44,621 nt of DNA from Sphingobium trunci. Lineage in GTDB: Bacteria; Pseudomonadota; Alphaproteobacteria; Sphingomonadales; Sphingomonadaceae. The translations under genes were made by a program, and so were the position numbers. The stretch lies in the NCBI RefSeq assembly GCF_022664535.1, contig NZ_JAKUJY010000031.1:1-44621 (forward strand). The letters run 5' to 3'. The notes beneath the pieces are model-generated. The model worked only from the letters and a program-made list of their open reading frames with translations, had not been told where the DNA came from and ran no database searches. Position 1 is the stretch's first letter. Every line of letters starts with the position of its first letter. Of the stretch, positions 33,158-42,466 are shown piece by piece.

Positions 33158-33684
33158 GGACTCCTATGCTGTCTTCCGCAGCAATGGAAATAGTCGACTG
33201 GTTGGGCGAGCTCGGTTCACGATGGGGCCTGCCCACGGATGCCTGCCGAGTCCATGGGCTGCTGTTCCTCATGGCCAGACCCGTTTCGCAAGACGCCATT
33301 GAGGCCGAGCTGGACATGACATCGTCGCAAGTTGGCGACGCGCTGACATGGCTGGCGGAGGAGCGGCTTGCGGCGAGCGACGCAGATGGATGGACGACGC
33401 AGGCGGACCCGTGGCTGCTCGTCATGCAGGCGTTGGAAAGCCGGCGCGCCCGAGAACTGGCACCGGCCCGCGCCGTGCTGGCGACGTGGCGCTGCCCAGG
33501 TCCCACGGAAGATCCGATCGTGGCGCGCCAAGCGCGACTGCTGCACGATCTCGTCGACGATCTGGCGGCCATTGATGCCGGGGCACGACGCCTCTCGCCC
33601 GATGCAATGAGGCGGATGGTCAGTATTGGCGGACGTGCCGCCCGTTTCGTGGACAAGGCTTTTGGCAAAAGGAGCGGCTCGTGA
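33154..33684 (+). CDS. MarR/GbsR-like regulator
   Basis: A 176-residue protein with a winged-helix-like N-terminal half (GSRWGLPTDACRVHGLLF and VSQDAIEAELDMTSSQVGDALTWL) that fits GbsR/MarR-type regulators, and a helical C-terminal half. It is probably a DNA-binding protein acting with the upstream ArsR regulator on the same operon; the assignment is by pattern only. It starts at a GTG overlapping the ArsR stop and ends overlapping the desaturase GTG start, both as GTGA. Confidence 0.65.
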   Translation: MRTPMLSSAAMEIVDWLGELGSRWGLPTDACRVHGLLFLMARPVSQDAIEAELDMTSSQVGDALTWLAEERLAASDADGWTTQADPWLLVMQALESRRARELAPARAVLATWRCPGPTEDPIVARQARLLHDLVDDLAAIDAGARRLSPDAMRRMVSIGGRAARFVDKAFGKRSGS

Positions 33685-34679
33685 GTCAGGCGGGGGGAGC
33701 GGCGTCGGGGGCATTCAAGGTCAATTCGTTGACTGGGCTGGACAGAGCAAGCGCGGTCGAGGGGAACGTCGTCTGGGATGGCCCACGTTCGCTTTGGAAT
33801 ATAGCCATCTTGGCGGCTGCCATAGTCTTCGGTCCCATGACCTTCACTTGGGAGGCGCTCGCAGTCTTCCTGCTGATGGCGGCGATCACCCTGTGCGCGG
33901 GCCATTCGGTAGGCTTTCACCGCCGGCTCATCCATCGCAGTTTCGAATGCCCCAAATGGCTCGAACGCGTTCTCGTGTGGTTCGGCACTGCGGTAGGGAT
34001 GGGAGGACCTATCTGGACCATAAGATTGCACGATAGCCGAGACTGGGCGCAGCGCCAGCCGGATTGCCATTGGTTCCTGCGACATGCGAAGCCGCTGCCG
34101 ATCGATGGGTTCTATTACTTGAATTTTCGATTGCAGTTGGCTCATCCCCCCGGCTTCGATCCTGGTCCCGGGATTGCCGACGACAGCTTCTACCGCTTCG
34201 TCGATCACTATTGGATGGCCCAGCAGATCCCGATCGCGATTGTGCTGTACCTTCTCGGCGGCTGGTCCTGGGTCGTTTGGGGCGTTCCCGTGCGTGTCGC
34301 CGCATGCACGACGATGCATTGGTTTATCTCCTATTTCGCCCACACCAGGGGATCACAGGACTGGTCCGTCGATGGTGCCGTGATCCAGGCCTACAATGTG
34401 CCAAGCATGGCCATTCCAACCATGGGGGAAAGCTGGCACAGCAACCATCATGCCTTTCCGAGCTCGGCACGCCATGGACTCTACCCAGGACAGATCGATC
34501 TGGGATATCGGTTCATCCAGCTGCTCGAGTGGCTGGGACTTGCCACCGACGTGAAATTGCCGGCGAACCTGCCGCCGCGGCCCGGCATCACGCCATTGAC
34601 GACGCGTGCAATGAGTGCGGCCTCACGGCAGCAGGTGCGATATTCCGGGATCGAGGCGACCGACCATGCGACCTCCTGA
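33681..34679 (+). CDS. Membrane fatty acid desaturase-like protein
   Basis: A 332-residue membrane protein with the three histidine clusters of acyl desaturases: HSVGFHRRLIH (His75, 80, 85), a degenerate second cluster LHDSRDWAQ with a further His130 (PDCHWF), and a third HSNHHAFPSSARHG. It has several hydrophobic segments. It likely binds a diiron centre and introduces a double bond into an acyl chain or similar lipid. GTG start overlapping the upstream regulator; the downstream Coq4-like gene overlaps by 14 bases. Confidence 0.82.
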   Translation: MSQAGGAASGAFKVNSLTGLDRASAVEGNVVWDGPRSLWNIAILAAAIVFGPMTFTWEALAVFLLMAAITLCAGHSVGFHRRLIHRSFECPKWLERVLVWFGTAVGMGGPIWTIRLHDSRDWAQRQPDCHWFLRHAKPLPIDGFYYLNFRLQLAHPPGFDPGPGIADDSFYRFVDHYWMAQQIPIAIVLYLLGGWSWVVWGVPVRVAACTTMHWFISYFAHTRGSQDWSVDGAVIQAYNVPSMAIPTMGESWHSNHHAFPSSARHGLYPGQIDLGYRFIQLLEWLGLATDVKLPANLPPRPGITPLTTRAMSAASRQQVRYSGIEATDHATS

Positions 34680-35034
34680 TCTGCTGGATCAGTTTCGTCG
34701 GGAATACGGACTGCCTCCGGCTTCTGCGTCCCATTGGCGCTTTCGCGTCGGACCTATTGAGTTTTGCTTGCCGAATTTCGCCTGGCGGCAGCGAGCGATC
34801 GATGCCCATGATCGGCACCATCTGATTACGGGGTATCCCCTGACCTTGACGGGGGAAATCCAGTTGGCTGCCTGGGAATGGGGCGCTGGTCGCTATCCCG
34901 ATTGGCGTGCGACCGCTTTCTGCAGTCCGCTCATATTGGCGGGGGCACTATTCCTGCCGCGACGGACCTTGCGGGCGTTTCGGCAAGGGAGGCAATGCGA
35001 GAGCCTCTATCCTAGACGTAGTTCAACGACGTGA
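34666..35034 (+). CDS. Coq4-family-like protein
   Basis: A 122-residue protein that has the Coq4 signature HDxxH-x11-E, seen here as HDRHH followed eleven residues later by Glu (in TLTGEIQ). Coq4 proteins bind a metal and take part in ubiquinone biosynthesis; bacterial Coq4-like proteins also occur outside that pathway. This one is shorter than mitochondrial Coq4. The start at 34666 overlaps the end of the desaturase gene. A lipid- or quinone-related role together with the desaturase is inferred from context. Confidence 0.6.
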   Translation: MRPPDLLDQFRREYGLPPASASHWRFRVGPIEFCLPNFAWRQRAIDAHDRHHLITGYPLTLTGEIQLAAWEWGAGRYPDWRATAFCSPLILAGALFLPRRTLRAFRQGRQCESLYPRRSSTT

Positions 35035-35241
35035 AGACCCGCCAACATCCCGGCCGTTCCGGCCCAGCATTGCCGAGCCTTAAACCTGCCGTCCGTTCAT
35101 CCAGACCATGCCTGAATGCGAACCTAATATAAGGGCCGATAATGTGCCGCGCTCTCACCTGGAACAAGCAACATTTGATCAGGCGATTGCGGTCGGCGGG
35201 TAAAACGCAGTCAACATGCATGAACTATGGCCACACCCTCA

Positions 35242-36150
35242 TCAGATCGCCAGCGTTTCACCATCCGCGGGGATGAGCAGGCGCTGCTCATATCCATCCC
35301 GTTTCGAGAAGGCACGCAGGTCGGCTCGGCTGAGGACGCAGTGGTTGAAGGCTTCCATGTGGCTGGCTATCAGCATGGCGTTCGGCGCGGCACGATGTAC
35401 GGCGAGCACGTCGGCAGGACCCATGATGATCGGATCGAGGCCGATCACCGTCGCCATGCCAGCATTCAGTACGATCACCTCTGGCGAGTGGCGGACAATG
35501 GCCCGCTCGACCTCAGCGTTCCAAATAGTGTCGCCGGCGACATAAAGGGCCTTGTGAGCGGGATGGCTCATGACGAAACCGCTGACTGGGCCGAGGATCT
35601 GCGGCAATGCTTTCAGCGCCGCGTCGGTGCCATGCTGCCCGCCTGTGCGGTTCAGGCGCACTGCCCGAAATTCGGTGTTTTCGGTCAGCAACCGCACGTC
35701 CGAGAAGCCAGCCGATCGGAGCTGGGCGGCATCCTCGGTATTCTGAGCGAAGATCGGCAGCGACTTGTTCAGCTTGGCCTTCGCCACTTCGTCCCAATGG
35801 TCAGGATGCAGGTGCGTCACGATGACGGCATCCACGTCGACGATCGAGGCGAGCGGCATGGGTAGCGGTACCAGCGGGTTGCGCCGCTGGCTGTTTGCCG
35901 TTCCCACGAAGCCGGGATAGGCGTCTTTGTCGGCCAGTACCGGGTCAACAAGGAAGCGGACCCCGCCATAGTTGATGCGCAAGGTCGCATTACGCACTTG
36001 GGTGAGGCTCGCGCTTCGCATAGAACGCTCCGTCGCGGCACCGGCCGACCCGCTCTTGGCGAGTAGCGCCGAGGCGAGCAGCGCAGCACCGCCCAGCGTG
36101 ATTGCCCGGCGGCGGGTTAATGCGTCCGGCGTGTATGAAGCATCGACCAT
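35242..36150 (-). CDS. Tat-exported metallo-beta-lactamase-fold hydrolase
   Basis: A 302-residue protein with a twin-arginine-type signal (LTRRRAITLGGAALLASALLA near the N-terminus) and the metallo-beta-lactamase motif THLHPDHWD; later metal-ligand regions include YVAGDTIW and ASHMEAFNHC. It resembles UlaG/RomA-like MBL proteins that hydrolyse small esters or lactones. The ATG at 36148-36150 is preferred because the Tat signal then starts near residue 13; a longer in-frame start adds a non-signal-like stretch. The substrate is unknown. Confidence 0.82.
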   Translation of the reverse strand: MVDASYTPDALTRRRAITLGGAALLASALLAKSGSAGAATERSMRSASLTQVRNATLRINYGGVRFLVDPVLADKDAYPGFVGTANSQRRNPLVPLPMPLASIVDVDAVIVTHLHPDHWDEVAKAKLNKSLPIFAQNTEDAAQLRSAGFSDVRLLTENTEFRAVRLNRTGGQHGTDAALKALPQILGPVSGFVMSHPAHKALYVAGDTIWNAEVERAIVRHSPEVIVLNAGMATVIGLDPIIMGPADVLAVHRAAPNAMLIASHMEAFNHCVLSRADLRAFSKRDGYEQRLLIPADGETLAI

Positions 36151-36245
36151 CCAACACCTTCCCTCCACCGATATTCGGATCCTTGCCGAGACCCCGGTGT
36201 CTTTCAGGGCTGTCGGCGCGCGTGCCACCGTCCGGGATGTTCCAG

Positions 36246-37010
36246 CTATTGGGCGTCGGAAGCTGCAGCCTCGATGAAGGCGACCACTTCATTGGGGTGG
36301 GAAAGCATCACGGCGTGGCTGCTGTGTATCTCTGTCAGTTGGGCCTTGGCACGGGTCGCCATGAAGCGTTGGGTGGTCGGCGACACCATGTGATCCTGCG
36401 TCGTCAGCATCCAGCTGACCGGTTTGTCCTTCCACGCCGCCGAGGTGAGCTTGGTCTGCACCGCGCCGATGCCCCAGGGAACCTGCGCCACTGCCATGAA
36501 GCCGGTGACCGAGATATCGACGTCCTGGGCAAAGGCGGTCGGGAACTTGGCGGGATCGACGAGGATAAACCCGTCGGCCGGCGGGAGCAGCGGCGGACCG
36601 GACTCGCCCGGCACCGGCCGGGTAGCGAGCTCGAACACCGATTCCCCGGCATCGGGCGCAAGCGCCGCAATATAGGCGAGGCTTTTCACCCTGGGATCGG
36701 TGCCGGCTTCGGTGATGACCGCGCCGCCATAGCTGTGGCCGACCAGCAGGACGGGCTTGCTCGCCCTCGCGATCACCTGGCGCGTTGCCTCGACATCGCC
36801 CTCGAGCGTGACGGTCGGGTTCTGAACGACCAGCACCTCATAGCCGTCGTGTGTCAGGATGTCGTAGATCTGCTTCCAGCCCGATGCATCGACGAAGGCG
36901 CCGTGTACCAGGACGATCGAAACGGGCTTGCTGGGGGCGTGAGTCTGCGCGGCGGCGGCGGGGGACAGGCTGGTCATGGCCATCAATGCTCCGATGATTA
37001 TGCGTTTCAT
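36246..37010 (-). CDS. Exported alpha/beta hydrolase
   Basis: A 254-residue alpha/beta-hydrolase-fold protein with a signal peptide (residues ~1-21, ending PAAAAQ). Oxyanion-hole HG in VLVHGAFVD, nucleophile elbow GHSYGG with Ser93, a probable acid Asp in TTQDHMVSP and catalytic His in HAVMLSHP. It is similar to salicylate-esterase/pyrethroid-hydrolase-type plant and bacterial esterases. It is periplasmic. It lies 23 bp from the PfpI-like gene on the same strand, likely one operon. Confidence 0.87.
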   Translation of the reverse strand: MKRIIIGALMAMTSLSPAAAAQTHAPSKPVSIVLVHGAFVDASGWKQIYDILTHDGYEVLVVQNPTVTLEGDVEATRQVIARASKPVLLVGHSYGGAVITEAGTDPRVKSLAYIAALAPDAGESVFELATRPVPGESGPPLLPPADGFILVDPAKFPTAFAQDVDISVTGFMAVAQVPWGIGAVQTKLTSAAWKDKPVSWMLTTQDHMVSPTTQRFMATRAKAQLTEIHSSHAVMLSHPNEVVAFIEAAASDAQ

Positions 37011-37033
37011 GGATCTGGCTCCTTGCTCGGATT

Positions 37034-37849
37034 TTATGCGGTGGCGCGCTGCGCATCCGCCCCGGCGAGCTGGCGATCCAGCGCCGCGATCAGCGCCTTG
37101 GCGATCGGATGGTCAGAGCGCGGATTCTGTCCCGTGATCAGCTCGCGATCCTCGATGACATAGGGCTCGAAGTCCGGCCCGGTATCTATCATGGCACCGG
37201 CCAGACCGAGCGCGAACGGCATGTCGAAATAGATCTTGGCGTGCAGGATCGTATCCTCGATCACCTTCTCCTCGCTCTTCTGGAAGACCGTCATCCGGTA
37301 GTCGGCATATTGCCAGTCGCTGGCCCACTCCTTCGCCTTTTCCGGATCGCTGGCGATCAGCGCGGCGCGGAATTCGCGGGCATAGGGCATCGCTGCCACC
37401 GCAGAGATCGGGCCGTGGCACAGCATCGCGGTGGGCTTCTGATGTGTGTGTACGTGGCGCAGTATCTCACCGACCTGCTGATCGTGCATCAGATCGACGA
37501 TCGGTGCCTGGCCGCCTGGGATGAATACGCCGGAATAGCTGGCGATGCCTTCCTCCAGGATCGAAGCCAGCGAGCGGCCCTTCATCGACGGATCGTTGGC
37601 GTAGAAATCCTTGGCGCGCTGATAGGCCGCGACATCGCCACCGAAATGGGCGGGCGTGTCCGAGGCCTTGTCGATCGTGGGCGGCGTCCCGTCGGGGGTC
37701 GCCATCACGACTTCGTAACCGGCGTCGATCAGCGCTATCGCCGGGACGACGGTTTCGTTGAGATACTGGCCGGTAGCGCCCCAATATCCGCCCCTGGTCT
37801 CGATCCGCCTTGCATTCGAACCAATGACGACGACCTTTCCTTTGCTCAT
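37034..37849 (-). CDS. PfpI/DJ-1-like protein
   Basis: A 271-residue protein of the DJ-1/PfpI superfamily with the nucleophile-elbow Cys144 in TAMLCHGPISA and a preceding PGGQAPIVDL. Related proteins are glyoxalases, chaperones or amidotransferase-like hydrolases; the Hsp31-type length here favours a glyoxalase III or chaperone-like member, but this is inferred. Start ATG 37847-37849 follows GGAGGA; an in-frame start at 37891 was rejected. Upstream of the alpha/beta hydrolase gene in the same operon. Confidence 0.87.
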   Translation of the reverse strand: MSKGKVVVIGSNARRIETRGGYWGATGQYLNETVVPAIALIDAGYEVVMATPDGTPPTIDKASDTPAHFGGDVAAYQRAKDFYANDPSMKGRSLASILEEGIASYSGVFIPGGQAPIVDLMHDQQVGEILRHVHTHQKPTAMLCHGPISAVAAMPYAREFRAALIASDPEKAKEWASDWQYADYRMTVFQKSEEKVIEDTILHAKIYFDMPFALGLAGAMIDTGPDFEPYVIEDRELITGQNPRSDHPIAKALIAALDRQLAGADAQRATA

Positions 37850-38323
37850 AATGTCCTCCGTTGCGGCGGTCTGCGGGAGTAGTAGCCGCATATCTCATAC
37901 GCCGTTGCCCACGGCCTCGGTCGTCAATTGCGGTAAGTTTGGGTTAAGAGCGGATCTAGCCTCAGATCCCCAGGCGGGCTGGTCCTCCTCGAGCTGACAA
38001 TGAGTGGCGGGACCATCCTGTGCCGTGGCAGCGATAATGGCACCCGGATGGGTGCGGTACGCCGCGAGTGCCGGATGGAAGCTGCCATCGTCGAGGAACT
38101 TGCGAGTAGCGGTGGCCTCGACTTTCTGATGCTGCCCAGGGACATCGGGACCTTTTTTAGAGGTGGGGCTTGCCGCTTGAGGTGATCCCATGGTTGCCGA
38201 TGTCTGCTGCGCCTGACCGAGTTTTACCGCGATTAACCGCGTGGTGGCGAAGCATTGGTCCAGGATTACCGTCCGTCCCGAAGGTGCTTCGGAATGAAGA
38301 TCGGCTGTACCCGGAGAACTGAG
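37850..38323. other. Noncoding gap of 474 bp
   Basis: Between the divergent PfpI-like and ABM genes. An open reading frame on the minus strand (about 37895-38250) runs antisense into the ABM gene and has no ribosome site or recognised domain, so it is not called as a gene. No terminator or clear repeat was seen. Confidence 0.35.
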
Positions 38324-38620
38324 ATGACCATCAACGTGAAGACCGTTGGAATCTTGACCGCCCATCCGGGCAAGGAAGCTGAACTGTGCAACCTGCTCGC
38401 AGGGTTGATCGGCCCCAGCCGGTCTGAACCCGGCAATCTGCGCTACGATCTCTGGGCCGATCCGTCGGAGCCGGGGGTCTTCGTGCTCGACGAACTCTAT
38501 GTCGACGCTGATGCGGCCGCGGCGCATCAGGCATCCCCGCATTTTCTGCACTATCGCGCAAATGTTGGCGCGCTGGCCGACCGCCGGGCCTTGAGCCTCC
38601 AGGCGGTCGTGGTTGCCTAA
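38324..38620 (+). CDS. ABM-domain monooxygenase-like protein
   Basis: A 98-residue antibiotic biosynthesis monooxygenase (dimeric alpha-beta barrel) protein with GILTAHPGKEAELCNLL, a SEPGNLRYDLWAD strand, FVLDELYVDADAAAAHQASPHF and a C-terminal strand. It resembles YgiN/quinol monooxygenase-type proteins. GGAGA seven bases before ATG 38324 supports the start over the longer in-frame option at 38255. It appears to be transcribed alone, upstream of the sensor kinase gene. Confidence 0.82.
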   Translation: MTINVKTVGILTAHPGKEAELCNLLAGLIGPSRSEPGNLRYDLWADPSEPGVFVLDELYVDADAAAAHQASPHFLHYRANVGALADRRALSLQAVVVA

Positions 38621-38906
38621 GGGCAAGGGATGGAAATTCGATACGATAGGCAGGCAGATTACTGCCCTGCGCACCGACCGGATGCCGTTCGCGTGCCGGC
38701 GCGTCTCAGGCCCCGGGCGTGGGCGGCATTCCTAGAACGATGCGCGTGACGACAGCGGAGAAGATGATCGCGTCCGGGCGCTAGGCGCGGGGTCGACCTG
38801 ATTGAGTATGGTCCGATTGCTCGCGCGCCGTATGCTCTGTCAATTTCCGGGCGATCTTCTCGCGCTCCAGCGTGACACTGCAGCCGTTTTGGACAAAATA
38901 TGGGGG

Positions 38907-41900
38907 ATGTCACCTGCTGGGAAATTCCTCATTCTGGGAATGCTTGCTCCGCTTCTCCCGAGCCTGTCCGATGCATGCGCGGCGGATGCCAAGCGCAGCC
39001 TGCAGCAACTGCGCCACACCAGCTGGACTTCGAGAGACGGAGCTCCCCCGGAGATATGGGCTCTTGCACAGTCGGGCGACGGTTACCTCTGGCTGGGCAC
39101 GGGAGGCGGACTCTATCGCTTCGACGGAGCGAGTTTCGAAAAGTTCCGACCATTCAAAGGCGAAAGCCTTCCCTCGCTCAACGTCAATTCACTGCTTGTC
39201 ACCCGCTCCGGCGACCTTTGGATTGGCTTTGCATCAGGTGCCTTGGCAAGACTCCGCGCGGGCCACCTGACGACGTTCGACTTGGGCCTACCGCCGGTCC
39301 CCGTGCTGGAGCTATCCGAGGACCGTGCAGGTGGAATCTGGGCGGCCCTGGGCGAGGATGACAGAGGCGGAGTCGCGCGCTTTCGTGACGGAGGATGGAA
39401 GATTTTCGGTCTTTCTCGCGGGGTAGCCGCGGGCGCTGCCACCAGCGTCCTCGGAGCGGCCGACGGATCGGTATGGGTAGCGGCCGGTGGCGAACTCCAG
39501 GTGCTGCGTCCAGGCGCCAATCATTTTTCGCGCGTCGCCGCCTCGGCTTCGGACAGACCAAAGCTGAAGCAGTCACCAGATGGAGCGATATGGCTGACCA
39601 CCGGCGCCCGCCCCGGTCTTCAGCGCATTGCGGCAGCGCCTGCTCAAGCCAAGCCGAAATGGATCGCGCCGCCGATGACGGCCAATCCGCGAGCGGAGAG
39701 CATCCTGTTCGATCGCCACGGCAATCTCTGGGGAACCTACGGGAGTGGCGGCGTCTTTCGTCTCGGCGGCGTCGGCTTGAGAGGTGGCGCGCTCGTTGCG
39801 CATGGCGAAAGAGAGCAGTTCGGCGTGGAGCGCGGCCTCACCTCGAACCTCGCCAACCCGATCCTCGAGGATCGCGAAGGCAATGTCTGGGTGGGTACAA
39901 ATCTCGGTCTCGACCAGTTTCGCGAAACGAGCGCAGTGGTGGCTGTCGGGCTGCCTACGGATTCGCGGAATGGTTTCCGGATAGCGCCGGGTCCCGGGGG
40001 TTCGATGTATGTGACATCGAACGACGCTCTCTTCAGGGCGAACTCGGAGCATGTCGCCCGGAAGCTGGTCCGGCTTCCGCGGCGGCCGTTGATACTGCAC
40101 ACCGATGCGCTGTCACGTACCTGGATCGGCACGGACCGATCGCTGGGCATTTTGTCGGGCGACACGGTCCGGGACGTGCCGTTGCCGTGGGCGAGGAGCA
40201 GGCGGTTTGCTCTCCTCGAGGAAGCCGCCGGTCGAATCTGCGTCTCGTCCGTGGAAGGCGCCTTTTGCCGGAAGCGGGGTGGATGGACGGCGGAGCCACG
40301 CCTCGCAACCCCAGGCATTCTGCCGAAGCAGATGCTACGCGACGCGGGCGGGCGCGTATGGATCGCTGAAGGCGGGCGCATCGAGATGGTCGAAGGACCC
40401 GCACGCCGGCTGTTCTCCGCGCGCGACGACCTTGCCCTGGGGACTATCGTGGTGATCGCCGTCCGAGCGCGGCATGTTTACGCAGGCGGCGACTTTGGCC
40501 TGGCGCGGTTCGACGGGCGGCGCTTCATCACCCTCAGATCGGATGTGCATCCTTATTTGAGCCGGACCGCCGGAATCGTCGAAACGGCGGAAGGCGACCT
40601 GTGGCTCAATACGGTCGCCGGCGTAGTTCATATCAGGCGTGCCGACTTGGACGATGCCTTCGCGCATGGAGTACGACCAGTAAAGGCACGAGTGTTCGAT
40701 CGCGACGATGGGCTTCCCGGTGTGGCGCAGCAGGACTCCTGGTCGCAAACGGCGATGGAGGCCTCCGACGGGCGTCTCTGGTTCGTGACGAGGCTCGGCG
40801 TGGCTTGGATCGACCCCAAGCAGCTCTCCTTCAATTCACTCCCACCGCCAGTCATCATCAAGTCCTTGGTTTCGGGCGGCCGCATCTATACGGGCGTCGC
40901 GCCAATTCAGCTGCCGAACGGCACGTCCAATCTCCAGATCGAGTATACTGCGCCGAGCCTTTCCGTGCCTTCACGCGTGCGTTTCCGTTACCAGTTGGAA
41001 TCCGTGGACGATGGTTGGGTCGACCCGGGCACGCGCCGCGGGGCCTTCTATACGGGGCTCAAGCCAGGCAGCTACAGGTTCCGCCTTATGGCGGCGAACG
41101 ATGACGGCGTGTGGAACCGACGGGGCGCGACACTGGAGTTCGAAATCCCGCCGACTTTCGTCCAGAGTCGGCCGTTTTACCTCCTTTGTACGGTTCTGGC
41201 GCTGGCGCTGCTATGGCTCGGCTATTCGCTGCGGCTGCGCGCCGTCGCCGAGAGCATCCGAGCGCGGATGAACGAGCGACAGGACGAGCGCGAACGCATA
41301 GCCCGCGAGTTGCATGACACGCTGCTGCAGAGCGTGCAGGGGCTGATCATGCGCTTCAGCAACATCGCCCAGGACATAACAGCAATTCAGCCCGCACACC
41401 GAGACATGCTTGACGCATTGAACAGCGCAGACGCGGTCGTGGTGGAAGGGCGCGACCGCGTCCACGAGTTGCGGCGCTGGAGCGGAGCACGGAGCCTTTC
41501 CGACGTGGTCACTCGCACCGCCGAGCGGCTACTGCTGCCCGACAAGATTGAGATTCGGGTAGGCGTCGAGGGACCGCAAAGGGAGATCTACCCCGCAATC
41601 GCCGATGAACTGCTGCGGATCACGGACGAGGCATTGTTCAACGTCTCCCGTCACGCACGCGCGCGCAAGGTTGCGATCACCGTTGCTTATGGAACGCCAG
41701 CACTTGTCCTGCGCATCACTGACGACGGCGTCGGCATCGCGTCGGAGATCGTCGCCCAAGGCGGTCTCCCCGGTCATTTCGGCCTGCTTGGCATGCGCGA
41801 GCGCGCCAAGAAGATCGGAGGACAACTGGTCATCAGACCCCAGCCGGCCGGCGGAACGCAAGTTGAAATGAAGGTCCCCGCCGAGATCGCCTATGCCGAC

Positions 41901-41963
41901 AAACCGCGTTCGATATGGTTGGTTTGGTGGCGTCGCCTTGCGTTGAAGCGCAAGCGTAAATGA
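38907..41963 (+). CDS. Beta-propeller sensor histidine kinase
   Basis: About 1018 residues. A signal peptide or anchor (starting SPAGKFLILGML) leads a periplasmic region of repeated propeller units of the two-component-regulator type (WLGTGGGLYRFDG, VWVGTNLGLDQF, TWIGTDRSLGIL), then a Y_Y_Y-type domain near nucleotides 40920-41130 and one membrane segment (41177-41239). The cytoplasmic HisKA_3 domain carries the phospho-acceptor His803 in ERIARELHDTLL. The ATPase domain has N-box EALFNVSRHA and ITDDGVGI. It is a likely partner of the NarL-type regulator at 42467. Start by signal-peptide logic; an in-frame TTG at 38802 lacks a ribosome site. Confidence 0.85.
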   Translation: MSPAGKFLILGMLAPLLPSLSDACAADAKRSLQQLRHTSWTSRDGAPPEIWALAQSGDGYLWLGTGGGLYRFDGASFEKFRPFKGESLPSLNVNSLLVTRSGDLWIGFASGALARLRAGHLTTFDLGLPPVPVLELSEDRAGGIWAALGEDDRGGVARFRDGGWKIFGLSRGVAAGAATSVLGAADGSVWVAAGGELQVLRPGANHFSRVAASASDRPKLKQSPDGAIWLTTGARPGLQRIAAAPAQAKPKWIAPPMTANPRAESILFDRHGNLWGTYGSGGVFRLGGVGLRGGALVAHGEREQFGVERGLTSNLANPILEDREGNVWVGTNLGLDQFRETSAVVAVGLPTDSRNGFRIAPGPGGSMYVTSNDALFRANSEHVARKLVRLPRRPLILHTDALSRTWIGTDRSLGILSGDTVRDVPLPWARSRRFALLEEAAGRICVSSVEGAFCRKRGGWTAEPRLATPGILPKQMLRDAGGRVWIAEGGRIEMVEGPARRLFSARDDLALGTIVVIAVRARHVYAGGDFGLARFDGRRFITLRSDVHPYLSRTAGIVETAEGDLWLNTVAGVVHIRRADLDDAFAHGVRPVKARVFDRDDGLPGVAQQDSWSQTAMEASDGRLWFVTRLGVAWIDPKQLSFNSLPPPVIIKSLVSGGRIYTGVAPIQLPNGTSNLQIEYTAPSLSVPSRVRFRYQLESVDDGWVDPGTRRGAFYTGLKPGSYRFRLMAANDDGVWNRRGATLEFEIPPTFVQSRPFYLLCTVLALALLWLGYSLRLRAVAESIRARMNERQDERERIARELHDTLLQSVQGLIMRFSNIAQDITAIQPAHRDMLDALNSADAVVVEGRDRVHELRRWSGARSLSDVVTRTAERLLLPDKIEIRVGVEGPQREIYPAIADELLRITDEALFNVSRHARARKVAITVAYGTPALVLRITDDGVGIASEIVAQGGLPGHFGLLGMRERAKKIGGQLVIRPQPAGGTQVEMKVPAEIAYADKPRSIWLVWWRRLALKRKRK

Positions 41964-42400
41964 CATCGTATTCGCCAACGCCTCCGTTGAATTCCACGGC
42001 CTGGCTGCTAGATTTTGATAAGGATGGTGGAGCTATCTTTAACATTGGCGAACAGCCGCAACTTCGTCGTTCGACATAGTACAAACAATCCCAACGGGAA
42101 TGTGTGCGGCCTTCGACGCGTCGTCGGGGCAGAAGGTGCCGCGAGGCGGTATGCGGTCGTTCAGCTTGGTGAAGCACGGTTAATTCTGGTAGCGTGAAGA
42201 CCTTGGGCGGGTGCTTGCTGTCGACGCGCGTCAGATGTGGGCTTACGTCCCTCAGCGGAGACCCGTTCGCTGTCGGATGTAAGGGTCGGATGAGGATCGG
42301 AGCACAGCTTGCCTATGCCGAGACACGAGACGCCCGCCGGTTGGTGCGAGAGCGCCCGAAATGACTGATGCAGGACCTGGCCTACCTGTTCACTGCGCTA
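41964..42400. other. Long gap between sensor kinase and response regulator
   Basis: About 437 bp with no credible gene on either strand; short open stretches lack ribosome sites. It may carry the response regulator's promoter, but no clear -35/-10 pair stands out. It ends at the strong hairpin at 42401. Confidence 0.4.
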
Positions 42401-42448
42401 AGTGTCTGTTTAGAAATGCGCTTTGTTGCGCATTTCTAAACAGACACT
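42401..42448 (+). repeat. Perfect 21-bp inverted repeat in the 5' region of the response regulator
   Basis: Bases 42401-42421 (beginning AGTGTCTGTTTAG) are exactly repeated as the reverse complement at 42428-42448, with a six-base loop TTTGTT. It lies 18 bp before the response regulator start codon and seven bases before its GGAGG ribosome site. An RNA made across it would form a very stable hairpin that could affect translation. It could instead be a tiny transposon-end remnant. Confidence 0.75.
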
Positions 42449-42466
42449 AGGCATGGAGGCATGGCG

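Noticed and set aside
37895..38674. Minus-strand open frame of 259 codons over the ABM gene and the gap next to it
   Set aside because: It runs antisense through a well-supported ABM gene, has no ribosome site and no recognised domain. Its middle part (near 37930-38120) looks somewhat protein-like, so a decayed gene cannot be fully excluded.
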